From: Prauserella_A sp040635515
Lineage (GTDB): Bacteria; Actinomycetota; Actinomycetes; Mycobacteriales; Pseudonocardiaceae
Direction of reading: 5' to 3'
DNA length: 64,000 nt
Assembly: GCA_040635515.1 (NCBI GenBank)
Contig: JBEYHY010000001.1
Location: 1,116,001-1,180,000, forward strand
The position numbers and the translations under genes are program-made. The notes beneath the pieces are model-generated. The model was given only the letters and a program-made list of their open reading frames with translations, did not search any database and was not told the DNA's origin. Positions 23,625 through 32,322 of the stretch are shown here, piece by piece. Every line of letters begins with the position of its first letter. The stretch's first letter is position 1.

Positions 23625-24110
23625 ATGAGTCTTCGTGTCATGACTGACGACGACATTTTCCGCGCGGGCCCCATCCATATCGTCGGCGCCGGCGATTTCG
23701 GCAGAGAAGTACTCGATGCCTTGTTCGCCGCGGGCCGGACATCCGGCGATCTGGTATTTCTCGACGATCACGTCGCCGTCACCGACCCCGCCACCCGGGA
23801 ACGCCTGCACGACCGCATGCGCGGCAACGGTGGAAGGCCGGTGACGGTGATTCACCCGCGAGCAAGCCTCGCGCCCGATGTCGAGCCGGAAGGCGGCGTC
23901 ATCGTGCTGGCCGGCACGTGCGTGTCGGCGGGCGTCCGGCTCGGCGCCCACTGCCAGATCCTGGCCGGCGCGAGCATCGGCTCCGGCAGCGTCCTGCGCG
24001 AATTCACAACGGTCTTTCCCGGCGCCGTCGTCGCGAGCGACGTGACAGTGGAACGGTCGGTGACCGTCGGTGACAACGCTTCCGCCCGCCGCCCCGCACC
24101 ACGACGGTGA
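23625..24110 (+). CDS. NeuD/PglD-like sugar O-acyltransferase family protein, short and with altered active site
   Basis: A 161-residue protein with an N-terminal Rossmann-like PglD_N motif, HIVGAGDFGREVLDAL near residue 18, and a left-handed beta-helix region from about 85 to 150. Family members of about 200-220 residues acetylate amino sugars and carry a catalytic His-Asp in a GHDC-type motif. Aligned by eye, that motif reads GSGS here (Ser120, Gly121), and the C-terminal coils are short. Acyltransferase activity is therefore doubtful. I chose the ATG at 23625, with AAAAGGGG just upstream, over a longer frame from 23448 that would translate the leader hairpin. Confidence 0.68.
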   Translation: MSLRVMTDDDIFRAGPIHIVGAGDFGREVLDALFAAGRTSGDLVFLDDHVAVTDPATRERLHDRMRGNGGRPVTVIHPRASLAPDVEPEGGVIVLAGTCVSAGVRLGAHCQILAGASIGSGSVLREFTTVFPGAVVASDVTVERSVTVGDNASARRPAPRR

Positions 24111-24117
24111 GCACGCC

Positions 24118-24642
24118 GTGAACCGGCCGTCGTGTCCTTTTCCGGTCTTCCGTGTGCTCCTGGTCTGTACCGGCAACGCGTACCACTCGCCGTTCACGGA
24201 GATCCTGACGAACCGGCTTCTGGTCACGGCACTCGGCAACCGAGGAGCGGCGAGGTTCCTGGTGTCCAGCGCGGGAACCACGGCGGTCCCGGGACGGCGC
24301 ATGAATCCGCTCGCCTGGTCCGGTCTCGCCTGCCTCGGATACGGCAGGGCCGCGTCACTCTTCCGCTCCCGCGCGCTCGACGCGCACCTCGTCGACACCG
24401 CGGACGTGGTACTGACCGCGGGCCGGCCACAACGCGCGGCCGTGCTGCGCGTCGCTCCCCATGCGGCGGGCAAGGTCCTCCGCCTTGCTGAATGGAACGC
24501 GCTGGGTGCGGGGCCACATACCGCGGCATCCACATCGGATTCACCTGAGGAGCCACCTCTTCACTCACTCGCCCGCGAGGCCACCGGTCTTGCCCGCACT
24601 CTCGTCCCAATGGCGAGCGCGGACCCGGCCATGGCCCGGTAA
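24118..24642 (+). CDS. Low-molecular-weight protein-tyrosine-phosphatase-like protein lacking the P-loop Arg
   Basis: A 174-residue protein of LMW-PTP/arsenate-reductase fold. The family P-loop is CxxxxCRS; here it reads CTGNAYHSP at residues 17-25. The nucleophile Cys17 is kept, but the Arg that binds phosphate is His23 and the second Cys is Tyr22. The SSAGTTAVPGRRMNPLA segment that follows is typical of the family. Loss of the Arg would normally abolish phosphatase activity. Such genes accompany polysaccharide operons, where they dephosphorylate tyrosine kinases. The GTG at 24118 lies 7 bp after the NeuD-like stop. Confidence 0.7.
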   Translation: MNRPSCPFPVFRVLLVCTGNAYHSPFTEILTNRLLVTALGNRGAARFLVSSAGTTAVPGRRMNPLAWSGLACLGYGRAASLFRSRALDAHLVDTADVVLTAGRPQRAAVLRVAPHAAGKVLRLAEWNALGAGPHTAASTSDSPEEPPLHSLAREATGLARTLVPMASADPAMAR

Positions 24643-24674
24643 TCGTACGGAGCTACGGAAAACGGAGGTAACCG

Positions 24675-25607
24675 ATGAAGGTCGTTGTCACCGGGGGCGC
24701 CGGGTTCATCGGCGCCAACCTGTGCGAAGAACTGATCCGGCGCGGCTACTACGTCGTCGCTCTCGACGATCTGAGTACCGGAGTCGCGGCGAATCTCGAC
24801 GGTCTCGACGTCGACCTGCGGATCGGCTCGGTCGCCGATTCCGGCTTCGTCGAAGGCGTGTGCCGGGGCGCGGGCGGTATCGTGCATCTCGCCGCGACGC
24901 CGCCGGGAAGCCGCGCACTGGAGAATCCGCCGCATTGTCACGAGGTCAATGTCACGGGCACGCTGTCCGCGCTGGAGGCGGCACGGCGGGAGGGCGCCCA
25001 CGTCGTCGCGGTGTCCTCCGATTCGGTGTACGGCGAGGGGCCCGTCCAGCCGACGTGTCTTGCAGGCACCCCGTGGGCGGCGAGCAGGCTGGCCGCCGAG
25101 TCCTACGTGCTGGCCTACCAGCGTTCGTTCGGCCTGCCCAGTCTGGTGCTGCGACTGTTCGGAGTCTTCGGTCCGCTGCAGCGCTTCGACCATCCTGACG
25201 CCGCCATGGTGCCCGCGTTCGTCAGGGCGGCGCTGGAGGGCCGGCCGCTCACCGTGCACGGTGACGGCACACAGAGCCTTGACCTCACCTTCGTGGACGC
25301 GGTCGTCGGCGTGCTCGCCGGCGCGGTGGACAGGACGCTCACCAGCGACGAACCCGTCGACCTCGCATCAGGGGCACCGGCGACGGTGAACGACGTGATC
25401 GGCCAACTGTCCGCGGTACTGGGCACGAGGCTTCCGGTGGAGTTCGCTCCCCCGCGACGGCGCGATGCGCGGCGTGCCGCGGCCGACACCACGGCACTGC
25501 GGGCATTGTTTCCCGGATTCGGCCCGGTCCCGCTCGGACAAGGACTTCTCCGCACCGTCGAATGGCAGCGCAGGCAGTTACCGGACTCCTCAGTGGTGAC
25601 GGTATGA
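24675..25607 (+). CDS. NAD-dependent epimerase/dehydratase-like protein with altered catalytic dyad
   Basis: A 310-residue extended-SDR protein. The NAD motif VTGGAGFIG is at residues 5-13, with DDLSTG at 31-36 and HLAATP near 71. The Ser of the catalytic triad is present in VSSDSVYGEG. At the YxxxK position the sequence reads TPWAASRLAAE, giving Trp134 and Arg138 in place of Tyr and Lys. Later parts (RLFGVFGP, LDLTFVDAVV) fit sugar epimerases of the GalE/RmlB type. The fold is clear, but normal epimerase chemistry would need that dyad. AACGGAGG precedes the ATG, and its stop overlaps the dehydrogenase start (ATGA). Confidence 0.78.
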   Translation: MKVVVTGGAGFIGANLCEELIRRGYYVVALDDLSTGVAANLDGLDVDLRIGSVADSGFVEGVCRGAGGIVHLAATPPGSRALENPPHCHEVNVTGTLSALEAARREGAHVVAVSSDSVYGEGPVQPTCLAGTPWAASRLAAESYVLAYQRSFGLPSLVLRLFGVFGPLQRFDHPDAAMVPAFVRAALEGRPLTVHGDGTQSLDLTFVDAVVGVLAGAVDRTLTSDEPVDLASGAPATVNDVIGQLSAVLGTRLPVEFAPPRRRDARRAAADTTALRALFPGFGPVPLGQGLLRTVEWQRRQLPDSSVVTV

Positions 25608-26872
25608 GCGGCGAAGCGGGTCTGCTGGTCGTCGCCGGCCAGGGGCACATCGGCCTGCTCATCGCCATGCGCGCGGTGAGTGCCGGGTTCACCGTCGTCG
25701 GGGTGGATATCGACGCCGTCCGAGTGTGGTCACTCAAGGACGGAAAATCCTATGTGGACGACGTGCCGGACAGCGAGGTGCGGTGGGCCCTCAACTCCGG
25801 CCGATACCTGCCCACTGACCGTTACGACGACGCCGACGGGTTCGACGCGGCCATCATCACCGTCCCCGTCCCGCTCCGGGGCACGGCCCCCGACCTGAAC
25901 CGCATCGAGGCCGCTGCCGGAGGACTCGCCCCGCACCTGCGGGCGGGCGCGACCGTGGTGCTCGAATCGACGGCCCATCCCGGCACCACGGAAGAAGTCG
26001 TGGTGCCACTGCTGGAACGCGGGAGCGGCCTCGTCGCGGGAACCGACTTCTTCGCCGGATACAGCCCCCAACGGATCGAGCCGGGCAACACCCGCTGGAC
26101 ACTGGTGAACACACCGAAGGTCGTCTCGGGGATCGACGCGGACTCACTCGCGGCGGTGACCGATCTCTACGGACGCCTCGTCGAGACGACGATCCCCGTG
26201 AGTACGCCGAGGACCGCGGAGCTGACCACGTTGCTGGAGAACGCCTTCCGCCACGTCAACATCGCGCTTGTCAACGAGATCGCGATGTTCGCGCACCAGC
26301 TCGACATCGACGTGTGGGAAGCCATCGAAGCGGCCGCCAGCAAGCCGTTCGGCTATCTCCCTTTCACCCCTGGGCCGGGAGCGGGCGGGCACTGCCTTCC
26401 CGTCGACCCGGGTAAGCTGACCTGGCGGGCACGTCACGATCTGGACCGGGACTTCCGGTTCGTCGCCCTGGCCAACGACATCAACGACCGGATGCCCGAG
26501 TACGTGCTGCACCGGCTCGCCCGCACTCTCGGCAGGCACCGGAAACCGCTGGACGGAGCCACGATCATCCTGCTGGGGCTCGCTCACCGGGCCAATTCCG
26601 GCGAGCTGACGGACTCGCCGGTGCTGCGGCTCGTCGATCTGCTGCACAAGCGAGGGGTCATCGTGCACGTCGTCGACTCGCACGTGGAACCGCATCGCTG
26701 TCCGCCGGGGGTCAAGCTCATCGAACTGTCCGAGCGGCAGCTGCGCGATGCCGACGGTGTCCTGCTGCTGACCGATCACGACGACATCGACTACCCCATG
26801 GTCGAGTCCTCGGCACGCTGGGTGCTCGACACCCGGCACCGGTTGCGCGGCGACCGGGTGGAGCATCTGTGA
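25604..26872 (+). CDS. Nucleotide-sugar dehydrogenase (UDP-ManNAc/UDP-glucose dehydrogenase family)
   Basis: A 422-residue protein of the family that oxidises nucleotide sugars to uronates with two NAD+. The Rossmann motif is VVAGQGHIGLLIA near residue 9. The nucleophilic Cys264 is intact in PGAGGHCLPVDPGK, and the central helix reads AELTTLLENAFRHVNIALVNE-like. The conserved catalytic Lys of the AExxK motif is Thr209. The UDP-binding region reads GLAHRANSGELTDSP, where the usual form is a GLAYK...DxRxSP pattern. It is fourth in the operon and may be a functional variant or a decayed enzyme. Confidence 0.8.
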   Translation: MSGEAGLLVVAGQGHIGLLIAMRAVSAGFTVVGVDIDAVRVWSLKDGKSYVDDVPDSEVRWALNSGRYLPTDRYDDADGFDAAIITVPVPLRGTAPDLNRIEAAAGGLAPHLRAGATVVLESTAHPGTTEEVVVPLLERGSGLVAGTDFFAGYSPQRIEPGNTRWTLVNTPKVVSGIDADSLAAVTDLYGRLVETTIPVSTPRTAELTTLLENAFRHVNIALVNEIAMFAHQLDIDVWEAIEAAASKPFGYLPFTPGPGAGGHCLPVDPGKLTWRARHDLDRDFRFVALANDINDRMPEYVLHRLARTLGRHRKPLDGATIILLGLAHRANSGELTDSPVLRLVDLLHKRGVIVHVVDSHVEPHRCPPGVKLIELSERQLRDADGVLLLTDHDDIDYPMVESSARWVLDTRHRLRGDRVEHL

Positions 26873-26908
26873 CATGCGCGTCCGCGAGCTCGCGCCGATA
26901 CTGTCCTC

Positions 26909-29272
26909 ATGGGACACCCGGTGAACAACGAGGCACAGGACGAGATCCGCGGCAAGGGCGGGCCACGGACTCCCGCCCCCGGCTGCGGTCCCGGAACCTC
27001 GGAACAACCTGAGCACACCGGCTATCCTCATCCCTCGGCGGGCTGGGGAGCGGCGAAATCGGTCGGTCAGGTGCTGACGCGGAGCGGGGAACCGTTCGAC
27101 GGCGCGAGGGCGATTCTGCGGATGAACCACGAGGACGGCGGTTTCGACTGCCCTGGCTGCGCGTGGCCCGACGATCGGAAGGGCCTTCACCTCGACATCT
27201 GCGAAAACGGCATCAAGCATGTCACCTGGGAGATGACCCGCGACCGCGTCGGCAGGGAGTTCTTCGCGGCGCACTCGGTGTCGGAACTGTCCACGTGGAG
27301 CGACTTCGCGCTGGAGGACGCGGGCAGGCTCACCGAACCGATGGTGTACGACGCGGCCACCGATCATTACGTCCCCATCGAATGGGGCGCCGCCTTCGCG
27401 CTCGTGGGCAGGACGCTGCGAGGCATGACCGGCCCGCACAGGGCGGCGTTCTACACATCGGGGCGACTGTCCAATGAGGCCACGTTTCTGTACCAGCTGT
27501 GGGCGCGGGAACTCGGCACCAACAATCTGCCCGACTGCAGCAACATGTGCCACGAGGCCAGCGGGCGGGCGCTGACCGCGTCGCTGGGCACGGGCAAGGG
27601 CACCGTCGACCTCACCGACTGGGACGAGGCCGACGCGCTGTTCGTCATGGGCGTCAACGCGGCCTCCAACGCCCCGCGCATGCTCACGTCGCTGGCGAAG
27701 GCCCATCGCAGGGGCGCGCGGATCGTGCACATCAATCCGCTGAGGGAGGCCGCTGCGGGGCGAACCATCGTGCCGCACGAGTTCCTCGCGATGGCCACCT
27801 TCCACGCGACACCGACCGGGACCGCGAACGTGCGGCCGAGGATCGGCGGCGACCTCGCGTTGCTGCGCGGAGTCGCCAAGGCGGTCATGGAGCGGGCCGA
27901 GCACGACCCCGGCGCGATCGACTCCGAGTTCATCGCCCGCCATACGAGCGGGTTCGCCGACTACCGGCGGCGATGCGCCGAGACCTCGTGGCAGGACCTG
28001 GTCGCGCAATCCGGAGTGGCCGAGCACGACATCAGGGCCCTCGCGCACACCTACCTCTCCGCGAGACGCACCATCATCGCCTGGTGTCTCGGCATCACCC
28101 AGCACGAGCGCGGCGTCGACACGATCAGGGAAATCGTCAACCTGTTGCTGCTGAGGGGAAACATCGGCAGGGAGGGTGCCGGACCCTGCCCCGTCAGGGG
28201 GCACAGCAACGTGCAGGGCAACCGCACCTGCGGCATCAACCACCGCCCTCCGGCCGAGCTGCTGGATCGGCTCGCCGAGGTGTGCGGCATCGTGCCGCCG
28301 AGAGAGCCGGGCCTGGACACGGTCGGCACCATCGAGGCCATGCTGCGTGGCGACATCGACGTGTTCGTGGGCATGGGCGGCAACTTCGCGCTCGCCGCGC
28401 CCGACACCGAAGCGACGTTCGCCGGGCTTCGGCGCTGCGAGCTGACCGTGCAGGTGAGCACGAAGCTCAACCGGAGCCACCTCGTCCACGGCAGACAGGC
28501 GCTCATCCTGCCGTGTCTCGGCCGCACCGAGAAAGACCACCAGCTCAGCGGTCAGCAGGTGGTGTCCGTCGAGGACTCGATGAGCATGGTGCACCTTTCG
28601 CAAGGCATGAAAAGACCCGCCTCCGCTCGGCTACGCTCCGAGCCCGCCATCATCGCGGGAATGGCCTCCGCGAGCCTTCCCCGCAGCCGGACGCCTTGGG
28701 AATCCTATGTAGACGATTACGACCGCATCAGGGACACCATGGCCATGGTTCTCGACGGATTCGAGGACTTCAACAACCGGGTCCGCAGGCCGCTGGGTTT
28801 CCGGTTGCGCCAAGCGGCGAGGGAACGTGTGTTCCTCACCCCCTCCGGCAAGGCGGAGTTCGCGGCGACGCCGCTCGGCGACATCCTCCCGCGTCAGGGC
28901 AGGCTCGTGCTGGCGACGATGCGCTCGCACGACCAGTGGAACACCACGGTCTATTCCGACGACGATCGTTACCGGGGGCTGCGCGGATCGCGCACCGTGG
29001 TGTTCCTCAACGCCGCCGACATGGCCGAACGCGGGATCCGGCCCTACGACCTCGTCGACATCACGAGCGCCGACAGGGAAGGCCGCGAGCGCACCGTATA
29101 CGGATACCACGCCATCGAATACGACATTCCGCGAGGTAACGCGGCCGGATACATGCCGGAGCTCAACGCACTGTGCTCACTGGCCGACGTCAGCGAACAG
29201 AGCGGTCAGCCGACCACGAAGCATCTCGACGTGGCGGTCGCGAAGTCGGTCGAGCCCGAAAAGGGCCCGTGA
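26909..29272 (+). CDS. FdhF/YdeP family molybdopterin-dependent oxidoreductase
   Basis: A 787-residue bis-molybdopterin oxidoreductase of the formate-dehydrogenase-alpha-like YdeP family. It carries the N-terminal CPGC motif in GGFDCPGCAWPDDRKG near residue 80, NNLPDCSNMCHEASG near 208, VRGHSNVQGNRTCGI near 425 and the C-terminal cofactor domain ending in GNAAGYMPELNAL. YdeP homologues are linked to acid or stress tolerance in other bacteria, but their substrate is not settled. No FdhD, Mo-cofactor or ferredoxin gene is adjacent. It ends inside a strong terminator hairpin. It is unrelated to the upstream sugar operon apart from direction and spacing (36 bp). Confidence 0.9.
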   Translation: MGHPVNNEAQDEIRGKGGPRTPAPGCGPGTSEQPEHTGYPHPSAGWGAAKSVGQVLTRSGEPFDGARAILRMNHEDGGFDCPGCAWPDDRKGLHLDICENGIKHVTWEMTRDRVGREFFAAHSVSELSTWSDFALEDAGRLTEPMVYDAATDHYVPIEWGAAFALVGRTLRGMTGPHRAAFYTSGRLSNEATFLYQLWARELGTNNLPDCSNMCHEASGRALTASLGTGKGTVDLTDWDEADALFVMGVNAASNAPRMLTSLAKAHRRGARIVHINPLREAAAGRTIVPHEFLAMATFHATPTGTANVRPRIGGDLALLRGVAKAVMERAEHDPGAIDSEFIARHTSGFADYRRRCAETSWQDLVAQSGVAEHDIRALAHTYLSARRTIIAWCLGITQHERGVDTIREIVNLLLLRGNIGREGAGPCPVRGHSNVQGNRTCGINHRPPAELLDRLAEVCGIVPPREPGLDTVGTIEAMLRGDIDVFVGMGGNFALAAPDTEATFAGLRRCELTVQVSTKLNRSHLVHGRQALILPCLGRTEKDHQLSGQQVVSVEDSMSMVHLSQGMKRPASARLRSEPAIIAGMASASLPRSRTPWESYVDDYDRIRDTMAMVLDGFEDFNNRVRRPLGFRLRQAARERVFLTPSGKAEFAATPLGDILPRQGRLVLATMRSHDQWNTTVYSDDDRYRGLRGSRTVVFLNAADMAERGIRPYDLVDITSADREGRERTVYGYHAIEYDIPRGNAAGYMPELNALCSLADVSEQSGQPTTKHLDVAVAKSVEPEKGP

Positions 29273-29293
29273 CCGGGCGGTCACGGGCCCTTT
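29260..29293. terminator. Strong bidirectional terminator hairpin
   Basis: The arms 29260-29274 and 29279-29293 pair perfectly over 15 bp (left arm AAAGGGCCCGTGACC) around a 4-base loop GGGC. The A-rich left side and T-rich right side give both strands a short U-tract. It lies between two convergent genes, and the stop codon of the FdhF-like gene is inside the left arm. Confidence 0.85.
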
Positions 29294-29307
29294 GGGCGAA
29301 CGCTGGT

Positions 29308-30291
29308 TCAGCGGCCGAGGTCGAGCCTCGGGATGACCTCGTCGACGAGCAGCTTGAGCTGACGCCGCCAGTCCCACGAGGTGATCCGCAGCGTCACCTC
29401 GGTGGCGCCCTGCTCGTAGAGCTCCTCGATGTCCGCGGCGACCTGCTCCGGAGTACCCGTCGCGGTCCAGTGCCGGGTGTCCTCCCTGGAGAACACCGGG
29501 CCGTAGTACTCACCGAGGAACCGGTAGCTCTCGTCGTAGGCCGCTTCCCTGTCCGGAGTCAGGTTGAGGTTGTGGTAGGCCGAGACGCCGAACTTCTCGG
29601 GATCACGGCCCTCCTCGACGAGGAACTCCTTGATGGCGGGCAGGTTGACCGTCATGTGCTCGGGGCTCTTGCGAGTGGTCATCCAGCCGTCGGCAATGCG
29701 CGCGACCCTGCGCAGCGCACGCTTGGCCAGCGGCTGCGGCGCCGGGTTGGACGCGATGTAGATCGGCGGCGGGCTCTGCACCGGCTTCGGCAGCACGGTG
29801 ATGTCCTCGAAGGAGGTGTACTCGCCGTTGAAGGTCACGTTGTCCTCTGTCCACAACCGACGGAGGATTTCCGTGTTCTCCTCAAGCCTTCCCGCCCGCG
29901 AGGCGTCGGTGACGCCGTAGGGCGCGCCCTCCCGCTTCGAGGCGTCCTTCGCCTTGACGATGCCGGTGCACACGGCCAGCAGCATGCGGCCGTTGGAGAG
30001 CTGGTCGAGAGTCGCCCACTGGTCGGCCAACAGAATCGGGTCGCGCACGGGGAAACTCGCGAGGCATCCGACGGCCAGCCGGACGTTGCTGGTGACGGCC
30101 GCCAGCGAGCCGAACAGTGCCACCGACTCGGGCCGTGGCTTCGCGAGCAGGCTGTCGCCGATCCACACCGAGTCGAACAGGCCGGTCTCGTCGGCATAGT
30201 GGCCGGTCTCGACAAGCTCGCTGAGGCTCAGCACGTCGAAGAACGTGCCCCGCTGCGGCAACGTGAGGCCGAGCTGCCGTTGCTTGGTCAT
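29308..30291 (-). CDS. LLM class flavin/F420-dependent oxidoreductase
   Basis: A 327-residue luciferase-like protein. It shows LFDSVWIGDSLLAKPRPE near residue 38, VRDPILLADQWATLDQLSNG near 82, CTGIVKAKDASKREGAPYG near 108 and IYIASNPAPQPLAKRALRR near 180. The closing GTPEQVAADIEELYEQGATEV is typical of LLM monooxygenases. AAGGAA lies 6 bases before the ATG. It is the last gene of the leftward operon with the SsuABC-type importer, M20 amidohydrolase and VOC protein. It probably acts on the imported compound, but the substrate is unknown. Confidence 0.88.
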   Translation of the reverse strand: MTKQRQLGLTLPQRGTFFDVLSLSELVETGHYADETGLFDSVWIGDSLLAKPRPESVALFGSLAAVTSNVRLAVGCLASFPVRDPILLADQWATLDQLSNGRMLLAVCTGIVKAKDASKREGAPYGVTDASRAGRLEENTEILRRLWTEDNVTFNGEYTSFEDITVLPKPVQSPPPIYIASNPAPQPLAKRALRRVARIADGWMTTRKSPEHMTVNLPAIKEFLVEEGRDPEKFGVSAYHNLNLTPDREAAYDESYRFLGEYYGPVFSREDTRHWTATGTPEQVAADIEELYEQGATEVTLRITSWDWRRQLKLLVDEVIPRLDLGR

Positions 30292-30317
30292 CGGATTCCT
30301 TTCTCGCTTACTGCTCT

Positions 30318-30938
30318 TCAGAGGGTGATGCGGCCGTTCGGGGTGTCCAGCACCGCTTCGAGACCGGCAGGGCCCTCGGTGACGTCGAGTTCGACCCGCA
30401 GTGCCTCAAGTGCCCTGCGCACCGAGGGCGGGTCGGGGTGATATCCGCGCAACGACACCAGCGACAGCTCCGGCAGCGGATTCGTCGTGGGGTGCGGCGC
30501 GTCGAGCCAGTCGATGAGCGCGGGTGCGAGGCCGCCGAACCGGTCTCCCCTGTTGGGTGTCAGCCGCCATTCCAGCAGCGTCCCTTCGGGTGTGCGGCGG
30601 GAAAGCGGGCCGATGTCGCCGGGGTCGTAACCCTCCTGGCGCGACCGGGTCACCGTCTCCTCGATGTCGTCGGGCCGCACGACCCACGCCGCCAGTTTCG
30701 GCTCGGTGAGCGTGTTGATGCCGAAGGTCGCCGGCTTCTCCTCCGCAGCGGGATCGTCCGGCCCGATCAGCTCCAGATAGGCCGCTCCGCCGAAGCTCAG
30801 CAGATAGTTGCGGGTTCCCCTGCCGACGTGCTTGCCACCGAGCACCGGCTCGACGCCGGAGAGCTCGGTGAACCGCTCGACGAGCCGGTCGATGTCTGGC
30901 CCCGCGTACACGAGGTGGTCCAGCCGTGGCTCGGTCAT
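30318..30938 (-). CDS. VOC family protein (Glyoxalase_3-like)
   Basis: A 206-residue protein with the opening LDHLVYAGPDIDRLVERFTELSG-like pattern of Glyoxalase_3/VOC proteins, then GTRNYLLSFGGAAYLELIGP and EGTLLEWRLTPNRG. The His in LDHLVYA and the Glu in YLELIGP are at the places of the usual metal ligands. The later half (SLRGYHPDPPSVRRALEAL) fits the second module of the family. The ATG overlaps the stop of the M20 gene as ATGA. A lyase, dioxygenase or hydrolase-accessory role on the imported compound is inferred only from operon position. Confidence 0.84.
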   Translation of the reverse strand: MTEPRLDHLVYAGPDIDRLVERFTELSGVEPVLGGKHVGRGTRNYLLSFGGAAYLELIGPDDPAAEEKPATFGINTLTEPKLAAWVVRPDDIEETVTRSRQEGYDPGDIGPLSRRTPEGTLLEWRLTPNRGDRFGGLAPALIDWLDAPHPTTNPLPELSLVSLRGYHPDPPSVRRALEALRVELDVTEGPAGLEAVLDTPNGRITL

Positions 30939-32296
30939 ACCTGCTCCCCTTTCTTCGTTGCCGGCGCGCCGCCGTGCAGCGCCTGGTCGAGAACGAGCCT
31001 GCCGCCGTCGCGATCGAACTCGGCGCGGGCGTCGGCCCGCAGTGCCTCGTCGTAGAGGAAGTCCGCCGCCGTCGCCGCGAGCCCCAGAGCCCCGTCGGAC
31101 ACGGCACGCGCGCCCGGTTCCTCACCGGCGTAGGTGGCGAACTCCGCGGTGTGATTGGCGACCCCGCGTGGCGCGATCGCGATGATCGGATGGATCGAGG
31201 GCACGTACAGACTGACGTTGCCCATGTCGGTCGAGGCGACCTCGTCGACGGGCCTCGCCGATACGGGAAGCACCCTGCGCCGCCCCGCGAGGTTCACCGC
31301 GTAACGGGATTCCAGCGCGCTGTTGGGCCGCAGTGGAAGGTAGGGCGGCGCGTTGTCCCACCGGATGTCGGCCACGGTTCCGGTCGCGGTGGCAGCCGCC
31401 GTGAGGATCGCGGTGACCCGCTCGTGCAGGTCGGCCAGTGTCGCGACGTCGAGGGAGCGCACGAAGAACACCGCCGACGCCTGCTCGGGGACGATGTTGG
31501 GTGCCTGGCCGCCGTCGGTGACGATGCCGTGAACCCGGTCGGTCGGCAGGATGTGCTGGCGGAGCTGGGCGATGCCGTTGTAGGCGGTGACGACGGCGTC
31601 CAGCGCGTTGACACCCCAGTGCGGTCCGGTCGCCGAGTGTGCGGCGATGCCCCGGTAGGTCACGGCGACCTGCCGGAATCCCAGTGACCTGCTGCCCGCG
31701 ACGTCGATGTTGCCCGGATGCACCATCAGCGCGAAGTCGACGTTGTCGAAGCCGCCCGCGTCGAGAATGAGCTGCTTGCCGCCTCCGCCTTCCTCGGCTG
31801 GCGAGCCGACCAGGGTCACGGTGCCACCCGGCCCGCCCGGTGTGGTGACCAGATCTGCCAGAGCGAGGAACGCACCGGCCGCCGAGGCGGCGATGATGTT
31901 GTGCCCGCAGGCGTGCCCGATGCCGGGAAGCGCGTCGTACTCCGCGACGATCGCGACGTGCGGACCGCCCGATCCCGCGCTCGCCCTGAGCGCGGTCGGC
32001 ACGCCGTAGGCCCCGGCTTCGGCTTCGTGACCGTGTTTGCCGAGCAGCGCCGCGAGTGCCGCGACGGCGTGGTGTTCCGCGTAGGCCAGCTCGGGATTGG
32101 CGTGCAGGTCGAGCGAGAAGGCGAGCAGGTCGGCGTCGAGCGCGCCGAGCCGGCTGGTGATGGTCTCGGTGACCGAGGCGGGTGCCCCCGTGTGCGAGGA
32201 CGTCAGCGCGGGCGTTGCCCGCAGCTCCTCGGCCAGCTCGGCTTGCCGCCGGTCCCGCAGCCCCGGGTAGGGCTGCCTCGGCTTCGCCTCGTTCAC
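30935..32296 (-). CDS. M20 family metallopeptidase/amidohydrolase
   Basis: A 453-residue enzyme of the M20D (IAA-amino-acid hydrolase/AbgB-like) group, which hydrolyses N-acyl or amide bonds. Metal-site motifs are HANPELAYAEHHA near residue 50, YDALPGIGHACGHN near 110, SPAEEGGGGKQLILDAGGF near 145 and IAIAPRGVANHTAEF near 385. The dimerisation domain lies between. The GTG at 32296 is supported by GGGAGC upstream; the longer frame is a shadow of the ABC ATPase gene 27 bp away. With the importer it could release an acid from an amide conjugate. Confidence 0.88.
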   Translation of the reverse strand: MNEAKPRQPYPGLRDRRQAELAEELRATPALTSSHTGAPASVTETITSRLGALDADLLAFSLDLHANPELAYAEHHAVAALAALLGKHGHEAEAGAYGVPTALRASAGSGGPHVAIVAEYDALPGIGHACGHNIIAASAAGAFLALADLVTTPGGPGGTVTLVGSPAEEGGGGKQLILDAGGFDNVDFALMVHPGNIDVAGSRSLGFRQVAVTYRGIAAHSATGPHWGVNALDAVVTAYNGIAQLRQHILPTDRVHGIVTDGGQAPNIVPEQASAVFFVRSLDVATLADLHERVTAILTAAATATGTVADIRWDNAPPYLPLRPNSALESRYAVNLAGRRRVLPVSARPVDEVASTDMGNVSLYVPSIHPIIAIAPRGVANHTAEFATYAGEEPGARAVSDGALGLAATAADFLYDEALRADARAEFDRDGGRLVLDQALHGGAPATKKGEQV

Positions 32297-32322
32297 CTGG
32301 CCGCTCCCTTCGCCATCGGCGG

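Noticed and set aside
26144..28603. 819-codon open frame on the reverse strand opposite the FdhF-like gene
   Set aside because: It is the antisense shadow of two real genes with recognised domains; its translation is rich in Arg, His and Asp with no family motif.
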